From assembly GCF_016786325.1 (NCBI RefSeq), contig NZ_JADWYU010000102.1, positions 1 through 64,000 on the forward strand: a stretch of DNA of 64,000 nucleotides. The letters run 5' to 3'. Each line of letters begins with the position of its first letter. Within the stretch, counting starts at the first letter, position 1. The notes under the pieces were generated by a model. That model was given only the letters and a program-made list of their open reading frames with translations. It was not told the origin of the DNA and made no database searches. This document shows, one piece after another, positions 52,570 through 60,864 of the stretch. Origin of the DNA: Frankia nepalensis (GTDB lineage Bacteria > Actinomycetota > Actinomycetes > Frankiales > Frankiaceae). Both the position numbers and the translations under genes were made by a program.

Positions 52570-55356
52570 ATGGGAACGCGCGTGACCGACAGGACCGCAG
52601 GGGCTCAGCCTGATCCTCGGCAGGCCCTGTCCGGCGACGCCGGTGACCGGGTGGGGCCGGACCCGCGGGCCACGAGCGGCGAGGTCCTGGTGGACCTGTG
52701 CCTGCCGGACGCGGATGTGCGCGCCGTGCCCAGGGCGCGGCGGCTGGTGACGGCCACCGTGGCCGGGGTGACGTCGCGCCGCGAGCCACGCGCGGATGCC
52801 GCAGTGGTCGCGGTCGAGCTGCTCACCAACGCGCTGCTGCACGCCGCTCCACCCGTCACGCTGCGGCTGGTGGCCGATCGCGGGCGGCTGCGGGTGGAGG
52901 TGGCGGACGCGAGCCCGGTGGAGCCGGTGCGGCCGCGGGCGAGCTCGGAGGCGCTGACCGGGCGCGGGCTGCTGGTCGTGGACGCGCTCGCGGCCCGCTG
53001 GGGCATCAGCTCCGACGGCGCCGGCGGGAAGGTCGTCTGGGCGGAGCTCGACCTCGCGGACGTCGCCCCGGCCGTGCGCGGCGCGCCGCCCGCCGCCGGA
53101 CGGGTGGCCGACGAGCCGGCGGACGGGCCCGCCGCCGTGCGGGCGTTGCCTTTGCGGGCGGCCGCGGCGGGTGGGCCGGCGCGTTACCCGGTCACCCTGC
53201 CGGACGTGCCGACGGATCTGCTGCTGGACGCGAAGAGCCACGTCGACAACCTGGTCCGCGAGTTCACGCTGGCCGCCGGCGGGGCGGCCAGCGGGGAAAG
53301 CGGCACGGTCGCGGCTCCGCTGGCCCGGTTGATCTCCGTGGTCACCACCCGGTTCGCCGAGGCCCGCCAGGAGATCCGCCGCCAGGCGCTGGCCGCGGCC
53401 TCCGCCGGCGCGGCGCGGACCAGCCTGCGGCTCGCGCTGCCGCTGTCGATGGCGGACGCCGCCGAGGAGTACCTGGACGCGCTCGACGCCGCGGACCAGT
53501 ATGCCCGGGCCGCCCGGCTGCTGACGCTGGAGTCCCCGCCGCGGCACTGGGCGTTTCGCCACTGGTACATCTCGTCGCTGGTCGCGCAGCTGCGCGCCGC
53601 GAGCCGCGGCGAGCCGGCGCCGGTGACGCCGACCTTCGAGGAGCACCTGCTCGGGACCCTGGAGGAGGTCGCCGAGGCGCGGCGCGCGGCGGAACGCGGC
53701 GCCCGGCTGCAGGCGGTGACCGCGGCGCTGGCCGCCGCGACGAGACCCGAGCAGGTCGCCCAGGTCGTGCTGACCGAGGGTGTGACGGCGCTCGGCGCGA
53801 GCGGCGGCAGCCTGCTGGTGCCCCGCGACGGTGACCTGCTCGCCGTGCCGGGCGCGGTCGGCTACCCGGACGAGCTGGTCGCGCAGCTGCGCGCCGAGCG
53901 CCGCGACGCCGACCTGCCGGCGGCGGAGGCGATCCGCGAGGGGCGGGCGGTGTGGCTGGAGTCGGTGCAGGAACGGCACGGCCGCTTCCCCGGGCTGCGG
54001 CTGCTGGAGCCGAGGGCGGTGTCGCTGTGCGCGCTGCCGCTGGCCGTGGGCGGCCAGGTGCTCGGCGCGCTGCGGTTCTCGTTCGACTATCCGCGGCTGT
54101 TCGGCCTGGAGGACCGGGAGTTCGCCGAGACGCTGGCCGCGCAGACGGCGCTGGCGCTGGAACGGGCGCGGCTGATGGCCGCCGAGCGCCTCGCCAGGGC
54201 GCGGGTGACGTTCCTGGAGGAGGCGACGGGGCGGCTGACCGCCCGCCTCGACGAGGGCGCGACGCTGCGGGAGCTGGTCGGGCTGCTCGCGCCGGCGCTG
54301 ACGGAGCAGGCCGCGGTGTACCTGCTGGAGCCGGGCGGCGGCGCGCGGCTGGCGGCGCAGGCCGGCGGCGAGGCGGGCGGGCTCGACCCGGCGCGGGAGG
54401 CGACGATGGGCCTGGCCGCGCGCGGCGGCCGGCCGGTGGCCGCCGCCGACGCGGGTTCCGGCGGCGCCGGGGCGGTGCTGGCGGTGCCGCTGCGGGTGCA
54501 CGGCGAGACGGCGGGGGTGCTGGGGCTTCGCCGCGCGGCGGGCACGAACGGGTTCAGCGCCGACGAGCGGAGCCTGGTCAGCGACGTCGCCGACCGGGCG
54601 GCCGTCGCGCTGGCCCACGCCCGCACCTACCAGCGGGAACGCCAGACCGCGCTGACGCTGCAGCGCAGCCTGCTGCCCCAGCGGATGCCGGCCGTGCGCG
54701 GGGTGACGTTCGCCTGGCGGTACCTGCCCGCCGGCGCGGGGGCGCTCGTCGGGGGCGACTGGTATGACGTGCTGCCGCTGGACGACGGCACTCTGGCGCT
54801 GGTGATCGGGGACGTGATGGGCCGCGGCATCCAGGCGGCGGCGACGATGGGGCAGCTGCGGGCGAGCGCGCGGGCGAACGCCGCGGCCCGGCTGCCGGCG
54901 GGGATGGTGCTCGGCCAGCTCGACGCGGCGGTCAGCCGGCTGGAGCAGGAGCAGATCACGACCGCGGCGATGGCGGTGCTCGACCCGGTGGCCGGGACGC
55001 TGCGGGTCTCCTCCGCCGGCCACCTGCCGCCGCTGGTGGTGTCCCCGGCGGGGGAGGCGCGGTTCGTCGACGTGGAGGCGGGGCCGCCGCTGGGCGTCGG
55101 CCTGTCCGACGGCTGGGCGTCGTACCCGGAGACGACGGTGGCGTTCCCGCCGGGCAGCATCCTGCTGCTCTACACCGACGGGCTGGTCGAGGACCGTGAG
55201 CGGCCCGTCGAGGAGGGGATGACGGCGCTGCGCGCGGCGGCCGCGGGTGTGGGCGGGGCGGAGCAGCTGTGCGAACGGGCGGTGTCGGCGCTGGCCCCGG
55301 CGGGTGGCAACGACGACACCGCGCTGCTGGCGGTGTCCCTGTCTCCCGGGCGGTAG
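52570..55356 (+). CDS. Multidomain SpoIIE/RsbU-type PP2C phosphatase with N-terminal HATPase (anti-sigma-like) and GAF domains
   Basis: 928 residues from ATG 52570 (GGAAAG upstream). Residues 40-165 form an RsbW-like HATPase: the N-box ELLTNALLHA (83-92), then VADASPVEPV and TGRGLLVVDALAARWG. A helical linker (residues 210-370) follows. GAF 1 spans about 375-535 (LGASGGSLLVPRDGDLLAVP) and GAF 2 about 555-690. The C-terminal PP2C_SIG domain has GGDWYDVLPLDDG (727-739), LVIGDVMGRGIQAAATMGQL and GGNDDTALLAVSL. Both a serine-kinase-like and a phosphatase module sit in one chain, so it may switch an anti-anti-sigma (STAS) partner both ways. No STAS gene is nearby. Confidence 0.9.
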   Translation: MGTRVTDRTAGAQPDPRQALSGDAGDRVGPDPRATSGEVLVDLCLPDADVRAVPRARRLVTATVAGVTSRREPRADAAVVAVELLTNALLHAAPPVTLRLVADRGRLRVEVADASPVEPVRPRASSEALTGRGLLVVDALAARWGISSDGAGGKVVWAELDLADVAPAVRGAPPAAGRVADEPADGPAAVRALPLRAAAAGGPARYPVTLPDVPTDLLLDAKSHVDNLVREFTLAAGGAASGESGTVAAPLARLISVVTTRFAEARQEIRRQALAAASAGAARTSLRLALPLSMADAAEEYLDALDAADQYARAARLLTLESPPRHWAFRHWYISSLVAQLRAASRGEPAPVTPTFEEHLLGTLEEVAEARRAAERGARLQAVTAALAAATRPEQVAQVVLTEGVTALGASGGSLLVPRDGDLLAVPGAVGYPDELVAQLRAERRDADLPAAEAIREGRAVWLESVQERHGRFPGLRLLEPRAVSLCALPLAVGGQVLGALRFSFDYPRLFGLEDREFAETLAAQTALALERARLMAAERLARARVTFLEEATGRLTARLDEGATLRELVGLLAPALTEQAAVYLLEPGGGARLAAQAGGEAGGLDPAREATMGLAARGGRPVAAADAGSGGAGAVLAVPLRVHGETAGVLGLRRAAGTNGFSADERSLVSDVADRAAVALAHARTYQRERQTALTLQRSLLPQRMPAVRGVTFAWRYLPAGAGALVGGDWYDVLPLDDGTLALVIGDVMGRGIQAAATMGQLRASARANAAARLPAGMVLGQLDAAVSRLEQEQITTAAMAVLDPVAGTLRVSSAGHLPPLVVSPAGEARFVDVEAGPPLGVGLSDGWASYPETTVAFPPGSILLLYTDGLVEDRERPVEEGMTALRAAAAGVGGAEQLCERAVSALAPAGGNDDTALLAVSLSPGR

Positions 55357-55377
55357 CCCGCCGCCCGGATAGGCCCG

Positions 55378-55525
55378 CCTGTAGCTTCCAGCGAAAAGAC
55401 GACGGTGCCGAGTTCGAGCATCGCCTGGTAGACGGGGTGGGAGGCGTTGCGAGTGAAGCGGCGCAGGATCGCCTCGTGCCGACCCGGATCGCGGTGGCGT
55501 ACTTGACCGGCATGTCGTAGTTCTG
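55378..55525 (-). pseudogene. Tn3-family transposase remnant
   Basis: Read in two frames on the minus strand the stretch gives QNYDMPVKYATAIRVGT and then, after a frameshift, EAILRRFTRNASHPVYQAML with ELGTVVFSLEAT. This is the conserved C-terminal block of Tn3 transposases (KYATAIR.GT...EAILRRFTRN...HP.YQAMLE.G). Only about 50 codons remain. Confidence 0.6.
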
Positions 55526-55786
55526 CCGATGAGATCCCAGCGGATCGGCCGGGTCATCGCCGTCCCGCCGTTCCCTGCTCCGTTTCTCCCCGGACCCCGT
55601 GCTTGTCGGGGGTTGGGCTTGCGGGACTGCTGGAGTCGGCATCCACGGGCGGACGCCGACCCCTTCGGCCGCGCGGTTGTTCAGTTCTTCGGAGGAGATC
55701 CTGGCCAGTTATCACCTCCGCCTCTCCATCGTTGCTTCCTGCGTGGAAGGTCGGCGAGAAACCTGCCACCAGTTGCAAACGCAGAG

Positions 55787-56605
55787 TTACCTATGCTGCC
55801 GGTTATTCCAGGCCCGTCTGGCGGCCAGTCTGGCCGTGTCCCGCGCCGTTTCGTCCGGGTTTGCGAGATCGTAGACGGGTCGGCCGTCGAGGGGATGGGC
55901 CAGGGTCACGCGAAGACGCCAGAGTCTTTCGGGGGACCCCTGGATGACCCTGGCCCGCCTGCCCGGGGGCGACGGGACGAATTCGCCGGGTAGTGGTGGC
56001 GGGGCGTGGGCCGGATCGATGCCGACCGACATCAGCACGTCCAGACGGTCGGTCAGTTCCTGGACCTGCACGCTGGCCGGGACCTCTCCCCGGCCGCCGC
56101 GGATGGAGAGCAGTAGTTGGGCACCGTCGTGGCTCACCTCGACCCGGTCGACCGGGTGCTCCCACGGGGCGACGGCGTGGGGGTTGGGGGCGAGGAGTCG
56201 GGTGAGCCAGGCGGGGTCGGTCGTCGGTCCGATCAGCCTCCCACCGGGTAGGCGCGCATCCTTGCGGAGTGTTGCGCCCGGCCGTGCCGCGGTCCTGTTC
56301 AGTTCGGATACCGGATAGACGCCGAACGTCCGTCCTGGCTCGAATCCGGCGGAGATGGCGTGAGCCACAGTCACCGTCTCTGGGTCGGCGTGCGGCGGGG
56401 GTTGTTCCGGGATCCAGGCCGTCCAGGGGCGGGGCGGAGCGTCGTCGTCGAACTCGCCGGTGATCGACCGGGAGTCACCCCAGCCCCTTTTCGAGGCCGC
56501 TGTTCTCAGCAGTTCCGAACTCTCGGCGGGGGTGAACTGCCAGTTGGTGAAAGGGAGCAGCGGAGTGGTGGTGACGTCGAACTTCCGGCCTAGGTTCACC
56601 ACCAC
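55787..56605 (-). CDS. Hypothetical protein, family not recognised
   Basis: 272 residues from GTG 56605. The sequence looks like a real cytoplasmic protein: FDVTTTPLLPFTNWQFTPAE, a Trp/Pro-rich middle (PPRPWTAWIPEQPPPH), VDRVEVSHDGAQLLLSIRGG, VQVQELTDRLDVLMSVGIDP and a C-terminal helical tail (DETARDTARLAARRAWNNRQ). No known domain is recognised. Codon use is less GC-biased than in its neighbours, and it lies between a Tn3 scar and an AT-rich stretch, which suggests acquisition by transfer. Confidence 0.65.
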   Translation of the reverse strand: MVVNLGRKFDVTTTPLLPFTNWQFTPAESSELLRTAASKRGWGDSRSITGEFDDDAPPRPWTAWIPEQPPPHADPETVTVAHAISAGFEPGRTFGVYPVSELNRTAARPGATLRKDARLPGGRLIGPTTDPAWLTRLLAPNPHAVAPWEHPVDRVEVSHDGAQLLLSIRGGRGEVPASVQVQELTDRLDVLMSVGIDPAHAPPPLPGEFVPSPPGRRARVIQGSPERLWRLRVTLAHPLDGRPVYDLANPDETARDTARLAARRAWNNRQHR

Positions 56606-56637
56606 TCCGCCGTCCTTCAGGTTCGGTCGATCCCCTG

Positions 56638-56790
56638 CTAGACAGGGTCGGTCAGGGCCGATGTGCCGATGGCGTTCTGGATGTCCTGGTCGAAGGTGTA
56701 ATAGAAGCCACCGTCGGTCGGGCGCTCAAGTATATCTTCGTCTGTGACCCAATTCCTTTTTTCGACTATTACCGCTGCCCAGGCCGGAGA
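56638..56790 (-). pseudogene. C-terminal remnant of an unknown protein, or small start-less ORF
   Basis: Fifty codons, closed by TGA upstream and TAG at 56638, read WAAVIVEKRNWVTDEDILER, then PTDGGFYYTFDQDIQNAIGT. The peptide looks like genuine protein and the stretch is clearly AT-richer than the surroundings, but no start codon with a ribosome site is visible. It lies 32 bp upstream of the hypothetical gene on the same strand, so the two may once have been an operon of foreign origin. Confidence 0.4.
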
Positions 56791-57270
56791 TCATCGCCAT
56801 GGATATTGATCTCCAGCGCGGTCAGATCCTGAGGCCGAGTGGGAGCAGTGCGCGTCCGACCCGCCAGGGATCTTGCGGCGCATGTTGCTGTCTGTCACTG
56901 GCGCCATGCGCGCCTGGGTCCACCTGTCGACCAACCGGCAGAAGCTCGAATGCGCCAGATGTGGGCAGCCGCCGCCCTCGGCATCCCCGCCGGCGAAGCT
57001 GCCACCGGCCCAAGCCCGCGCTGCCGAGGAGCGCTGTCGTCTGCCGGTTGAGGTGAGGGGTGAGGCGCGGGCGTCCTGAAGCGCGCCGCGGGCGAGGACG
57101 GTGTTCCGGGTCGAGGCCGGTGGCCGGTCGCGCGTGCGAGGCCGGCGCGCGCCGGTGTCGGGACCAACGCCGGCGTGCCGGGTGATTGACACGACCACGG
57201 GACGGGGTTAGAACGGGTTTCAGTTTTCCCGTGACCTGGATCACGGTCTCACGGCAGGAAGGGGATCGGT
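56791..57270. other. Intergenic region without a supported gene
   Basis: Several short ORFs overlap here on both strands. One on the plus strand at 56873-57079 contains a CxxC (CARCGQ) but no recognised family. The last 100 bp should contain the promoter and ribosome site (CAGGAAGGGGATCGGT) of the phosphotransferase gene. Confidence 0.4.
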
Positions 57271-58437
57271 GTGCAGGCCGCGGAACGCGACCCCGAGTTA
57301 GTCCGCGCCCATCTCGCGGAATGGCTGGCCCTCCGGCTGGCCGGCGCCGAGGACGGCGTGACGGTCGGGCCGCTGACCAGCCCGGAAGGGCTGGGCTTCT
57401 CCAACGAGACCCACCTGTTCGACGCCACCTGGGGCGACGGCGATCAGCGGGTGGTCCGGCGGATGGTGCTGCGGATCGCCCCGACCGTCTACCAGGTGTT
57501 CCTCGAACCCCGGTTCGAGGAGCAGTACCAGGTCATGGTCGCGCTGACCGGCGTCGACGAGAACCTGCCCGTACCCGAGCTGTTCGGCTACGAACGCGAC
57601 CCGTCGGTGCTGGGCGCCCCGTTCTTCGTGATGGGCGCCGTCGACGGCCGGGCGCCGAACGACAACCCGCCGTACCACGTGTCCGGCTGGGTGCACGACA
57701 TCACCCCGGCCGACCGGGCCGCGATGTGGTGGGGCGGCGTCGACACGCTCGCCCGCGTCCACCGGCTCGACCCGCGCACGCTGGGCCTGGGGTTCCTCGA
57801 CAGCCCGCGCCGCGGCCGCGCCGGCATCGACCAGCAGCTGCGCTACTACGAGGAGATGCTCGACTGGGCGGGGGCGAAGGTGTTCGACACCCCGCCGGAG
57901 CCGCTCGCCACCGCCCGTGACTGGCTGCGCGCCCACCAGCCCGCCGAGCCCGACCCGCCGGTGCTGCTGTGGGGGGACGCCCGGATCGGCAACATCCTGT
58001 TCGACGACGCGTTCCGGGTGGCCGCGGTGCTCGACTGGGAGATGGCCGAGCTCGGCGCCCCGGAGACCGACCTCGCCTGGTTCCTGTTCCTCGACCGCCA
58101 CCACAGCGAGGGCTGCGACGTGCCCCGCCTCGACGGTTTCCCGACCCGGGAGCAGACCATCGCCCGTTACGAGCAGCTGCTCGGCCGGCCCGTGCGCGAC
58201 CTGGACTACTACGAGGTCTTCGCCGCCTACCGCTTCGCCGTCATCATGCTGCGGATCATGGTGATGTTCGTCGAGCTCGGGATGATGGACCCCACCACCG
58301 ACATGATCACGAACAACACGGTGAGCCGGATGCTCGCGACGCTGCTCGGCCTGCCCGCCCCCGGGCCGCCGCCCGCGCGGACCGGGCAGCCAGCGACCGC
58401 GCCGACGACCGTGCCCTCGGCCGCCCCGGCCAGCTGA
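57271..58437 (+). CDS. APH-family phosphotransferase (ACAD10/FadE36-like)
   Basis: 388 residues from GTG 57271. Aminoglycoside-phosphotransferase-like fold: GLGFSNETHLFDATW (ATP-binding loop), VLRIAPTVYQVFLEPRFEEQ (Lys position replaced, Arg/Glu present), VPVPELFGYERDPSVLGAPF, a Brenner-like catalytic motif VLLWGDARIGNILFDD (His replaced by Trp-Gly, Asp and Asn kept) and the Mg-binding VLDWEMAELGAPETDLAWFL. Such genes are common in mycobacteria and Frankia next to acyl-CoA metabolism genes and are thought to phosphorylate hydroxyacyl substrates. The following gene, in the same direction, is a likely partner. Confidence 0.88.
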   Translation: MQAAERDPELVRAHLAEWLALRLAGAEDGVTVGPLTSPEGLGFSNETHLFDATWGDGDQRVVRRMVLRIAPTVYQVFLEPRFEEQYQVMVALTGVDENLPVPELFGYERDPSVLGAPFFVMGAVDGRAPNDNPPYHVSGWVHDITPADRAAMWWGGVDTLARVHRLDPRTLGLGFLDSPRRGRAGIDQQLRYYEEMLDWAGAKVFDTPPEPLATARDWLRAHQPAEPDPPVLLWGDARIGNILFDDAFRVAAVLDWEMAELGAPETDLAWFLFLDRHHSEGCDVPRLDGFPTREQTIARYEQLLGRPVRDLDYYEVFAAYRFAVIMLRIMVMFVELGMMDPTTDMITNNTVSRMLATLLGLPAPGPPPARTGQPATAPTTVPSAAPAS

Positions 58438-58583
58438 CCGGCCCCACCCGACGACCGGCCCCTGACCGGCCCGGCGGGCCGGCCACCGCGGGTCCGCGCG
58501 GGCGCCGGCCCACCGTCCGTCCCCGCCCGCCGGCGCCCGCCACCTCGGGCGGGCGCCACGAGACCCGCCCAGGAGCGTCCCTC

Positions 58584-59678
58584 GTGCTGTCGCCGCTCGA
58601 CGACTACCCCGTCCACCAGATCCCGGCGCCGGTCCGCGAGGTCGCCACCTCCGACCGCAACTTCTACGACCGCTACTACTTCAACTGCGGCTCCCACGAC
58701 GGCGACACCTTCCTGGTCCTGGGCCTCGGCCAGTACCCGAACCTCGGCACCGCCGACGCGTTCGCGCTGCTGCGCCGCGGCGACGAGCACCGCGTCGTGC
58801 GCGCCTCGAAGGAACTCGGCGCCGACCGGCTCGACACGAGCGTCGGGCCGCTGCGCGTCGAGGTCGTCGAAGGGCTGCGCCGGCTGCGGTTCGTCGTCGA
58901 GCCGAACGACCACGGCCTGTCGCTGGACCTGACGTTCACCAGCGCCATGCCGGCGACCCTCGAACCCCGCCAGATCCTGCGCGGAGCCGCGAACCGGGTC
59001 ATCGTCGACGCCTGCCGGCTCGCCCAGACCGGCCGCTGGTCGGGCACCTTCACCGTCGACGGCCAGACCACCGAGGTCACCCCCGACCGCTGGTGGGGCA
59101 CCCGGGACCGCTCCTGGGGGATCCGCCCCAGCGGCGAGGGCGAGCCCGCCGGCCGGCCAGCCGACTTCCACACCCTGTTCTGGCTGTACCTGCCGATCCA
59201 GTTCGCCGACCACACGGTCATGGTGATCGTCCAGGAGGACGAGGCCGGCAACCGGTCCCTGGAGGAGGCCCTGCTCCTCTGGCCCGAGGAGACCGGCAAA
59301 CCCGCCGAACAGCTCGGCCGCCCCGACTTCACCATCGAGTTCCACCCCGGGACCCGCGTCCCGAAGTCCGGCACGATCCGGTTCACCCGCCGTGACGACA
59401 AGCTGCCCGAGATCACCGCCGAGATCCTCGTCACCGCCCACCTCGGCGTCGGCACCGGCTACGGCTTCGACCCCGGCTGGCGCCACGGCATGTACCAGGG
59501 CGCGCTCAAGGTCGACGGGGAGACCGTCGACCTCACCGACCCGGCCCAGCAGGGCCGCCTGATCGGCATCACCGACAACTTCGCCCGCTTCACCCGCGAC
59601 GGCCAGGTCGGCTACGGCCTGTTCGAGCTCCTCGCCGTCGGCCCGCACCGCACCACCGGCCTGACCGGCTTCCTGTAG
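58584..59678 (+). CDS. Conserved hypothetical protein, possibly lipocalin-like, partner of the phosphotransferase
   Basis: 364 residues from GTG 58584, with AGGAGCG 10 bp upstream. The frame is open far upstream, but that part overlaps the phosphotransferase and is a shadow. Features: DRNFYDRYYFNCGSHDGDTF, LVLGLGQYPNLGTADAFALL, RWWGTRDRSWGIRP (Trp-rich strand) and DFHTLFWLYLPIQFADHTVM. The beta-rich, Trp-rich pattern resembles the AttH/CrtC-type double-lipocalin proteins that hydrate or bind lipids, but this is only a resemblance. It lies 147 bp after the phosphotransferase gene on the same strand. Confidence 0.75.
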   Translation: MLSPLDDYPVHQIPAPVREVATSDRNFYDRYYFNCGSHDGDTFLVLGLGQYPNLGTADAFALLRRGDEHRVVRASKELGADRLDTSVGPLRVEVVEGLRRLRFVVEPNDHGLSLDLTFTSAMPATLEPRQILRGAANRVIVDACRLAQTGRWSGTFTVDGQTTEVTPDRWWGTRDRSWGIRPSGEGEPAGRPADFHTLFWLYLPIQFADHTVMVIVQEDEAGNRSLEEALLLWPEETGKPAEQLGRPDFTIEFHPGTRVPKSGTIRFTRRDDKLPEITAEILVTAHLGVGTGYGFDPGWRHGMYQGALKVDGETVDLTDPAQQGRLIGITDNFARFTRDGQVGYGLFELLAVGPHRTTGLTGFL

Positions 59679-59700
59679 AGGCGGACGCCGGCACCGCGCC

Positions 59701-59720
59701 GGGTCCGGCCGCCCGGACCC
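59701..59720 (+). terminator. Terminator hairpin
   Basis: GGGTCCGG-CCGC-CCGGACCC is a perfect 8-bp stem 22 bp after the preceding stop codon, followed directly by the palindrome GCCCCGGCC/GGCCGGGGC (59721-59738). Confidence 0.65.
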
Positions 59721-59822
59721 GCCCCGGCCGGCCGGGGCGTGCGCGGCGGCGGGTAGCGTCGGGGCGCGGGCCAGCCCAGGTCCGCGCCCGTCCCCGCCGC
59801 CGTCCGAGAGGGCTGCCAGCCC

Positions 59823-60158
59823 TTGCCTGTCGCCCGTTCCCTCGCCCTGTTCGCCCTCGCCGCCGTCTGCGAGATCGGCGGCGCCTGGCTGGTCTGGCAG
59901 GGCCTGCGCGAGCACCGCGGCCCGCTGTGGATCGGCGCGGGCCTCGTCGCGCTCGGCCTCTACGGCTTCGTCGCCACCTTCCAGCCCGACGGGAACTTCG
60001 GCCGGGTCCTGGCCGCCTACGGCGGGGTGTTCGTCGCCGGGTCGATCCTGTGGGGCGTCGTCGCCGACGGCTACCGTCCCGACCGGTTCGACGTCGCCGG
60101 CGCCGTGGTCTGCCTCGCCGGCATGGCTCTGATCATGTACGCCCCGCGCGGCGGCTGA
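59823..60158 (+). CDS. YnfA/UPF0060-family small membrane protein
   Basis: 111 residues from TTG 59823, the start that gives the expected N-terminus. Four helices in the SMR-like arrangement: [60 protein letters not shown] and [44 protein letters not shown] and the loop [12 protein letters not shown] are the family's conserved motifs. It resembles small multidrug transporters, but its substrate is not known. Convergent with the RidA gene (7 bp between stop codons). Confidence 0.93.
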   Translation: MPVARSLALFALAAVCEIGGAWLVWQGLREHRGPLWIGAGLVALGLYGFVATFQPDGNFGRVLAAYGGVFVAGSILWGVVADGYRPDRFDVAGAVVCLAGMALIMYAPRGG

Positions 60159-60165
60159 CCGCCGC

Positions 60166-60570
60166 TCAGGACCCGACGAAGGCGAGCGCCTCGACCTCCA
60201 GCAGGAGCTCCGGGCGGAACAGGGCCGCCACCTGCACGGCCGTGCTCGCCGGCGGGCGGGCCGGGTCGATCACCGCGTCGCGGGCCGCGCGGACCGCCGG
60301 CAGGTGCGCGACGTCGACGACGAAGTACGTCAGCTTCACCACGTCGCTGAACGTCGCCCCGGCGGCGGTGAGGCAGCGGCCCAGGTTCGCGAACACCTGG
60401 ATCGCCTGCGCGGCCGGGTCACCGGCGCCGACGACCTGACCGGCCGCGTCGAGCGCGACCTGCCCCGAGACGGCGACGAGCCGGCCGGTCCCGGTCACCA
60501 CGTGGGTGTAGCCGACCCCGGGAGCGACTCCCTCGGGCGCGGCGATATGCGTCAGGTGTGACGATCCCAT
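60166..60570 (-). CDS. RidA-family protein
   Basis: 134 residues from ATG 60570. Family pattern: GVGYTHVVTGTGRLVAVSGQ, VALDAAGQVVGAGDPAAQAI, QVFANLGRCLTAAGATFSDV, VKLTYFVVD and the C-terminal RPPASTAVQVAALFRPELLL with EVEALA. RidA deaminates reactive enamines/imines; the catalytic Arg that canonical RidA has in the xRAA(V/T)QV..L region is replaced here by a Pro-Pro-Ala-Ser stretch, so it may belong to a non-deaminase Rid subfamily. The start overlaps the start of a divergent small ORF. Confidence 0.88.
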   Translation of the reverse strand: MGSSHLTHIAAPEGVAPGVGYTHVVTGTGRLVAVSGQVALDAAGQVVGAGDPAAQAIQVFANLGRCLTAAGATFSDVVKLTYFVVDVAHLPAVRAARDAVIDPARPPASTAVQVAALFRPELLLEVEALAFVGS

Positions 60571-60731
60571 CCGGGAAGTATCTCCCGCCGCGCCTGCCGG
60601 TCGGCTCCGACGCCGTCGACGCCGTGCTCGCGCACCTCGACGCGGTGCGCGCCGACATCGGCGCGTGGCAGACCCGGGCCCGCGACACCGCGTTCGGCCC
60701 GGCCGCCACGGACACCCCTCGCGGCGCCTGA
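60558..60731 (+). CDS. Small ORF overlapping the RidA start, possibly a gene tail
   Basis: 57 codons from GTG 60558 with strong GC third-position bias and a plausible helical sequence (GSDAVDAVLAHLDAVRADIG, AWQTRARDTAFGPAATDT). It is divergent from ridA and overlaps it by 13 bp. The helix pattern recalls the C-terminal tails of some actinobacterial oxidoreductases, so it may be a remnant rather than an independent gene. Confidence 0.4.
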   Translation: MTIPSGKYLPPRLPVGSDAVDAVLAHLDAVRADIGAWQTRARDTAFGPAATDTPRGA

Positions 60732-60864
60732 CCCCGGCCCGCGCCGACGGTCCGCGGGCCTTCCAGAAACGGGACCAGAACGGGACCAGACAGGACCTGG
60801 ACCGCTTTGTCGGCAGCGCGACTCGGCTTTCACCCGCCCCGTTGGGCCCTACTAAGGTGCGGCT

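Noticed and set aside
51430-55557. Very long minus-strand ORF of 1375 codons opposite the kinase, Cys-rich and phosphatase genes
   Set aside because: Arg/Pro/Gln/His-rich composition without any domain. It is the antisense shadow of well-identified plus-strand genes in GC-rich DNA.
56873-57079. Small plus-strand ORF with a CxxC motif
   Set aside because: TTG start, no recognised family, overlapping alternative frames; not enough support to call a gene.
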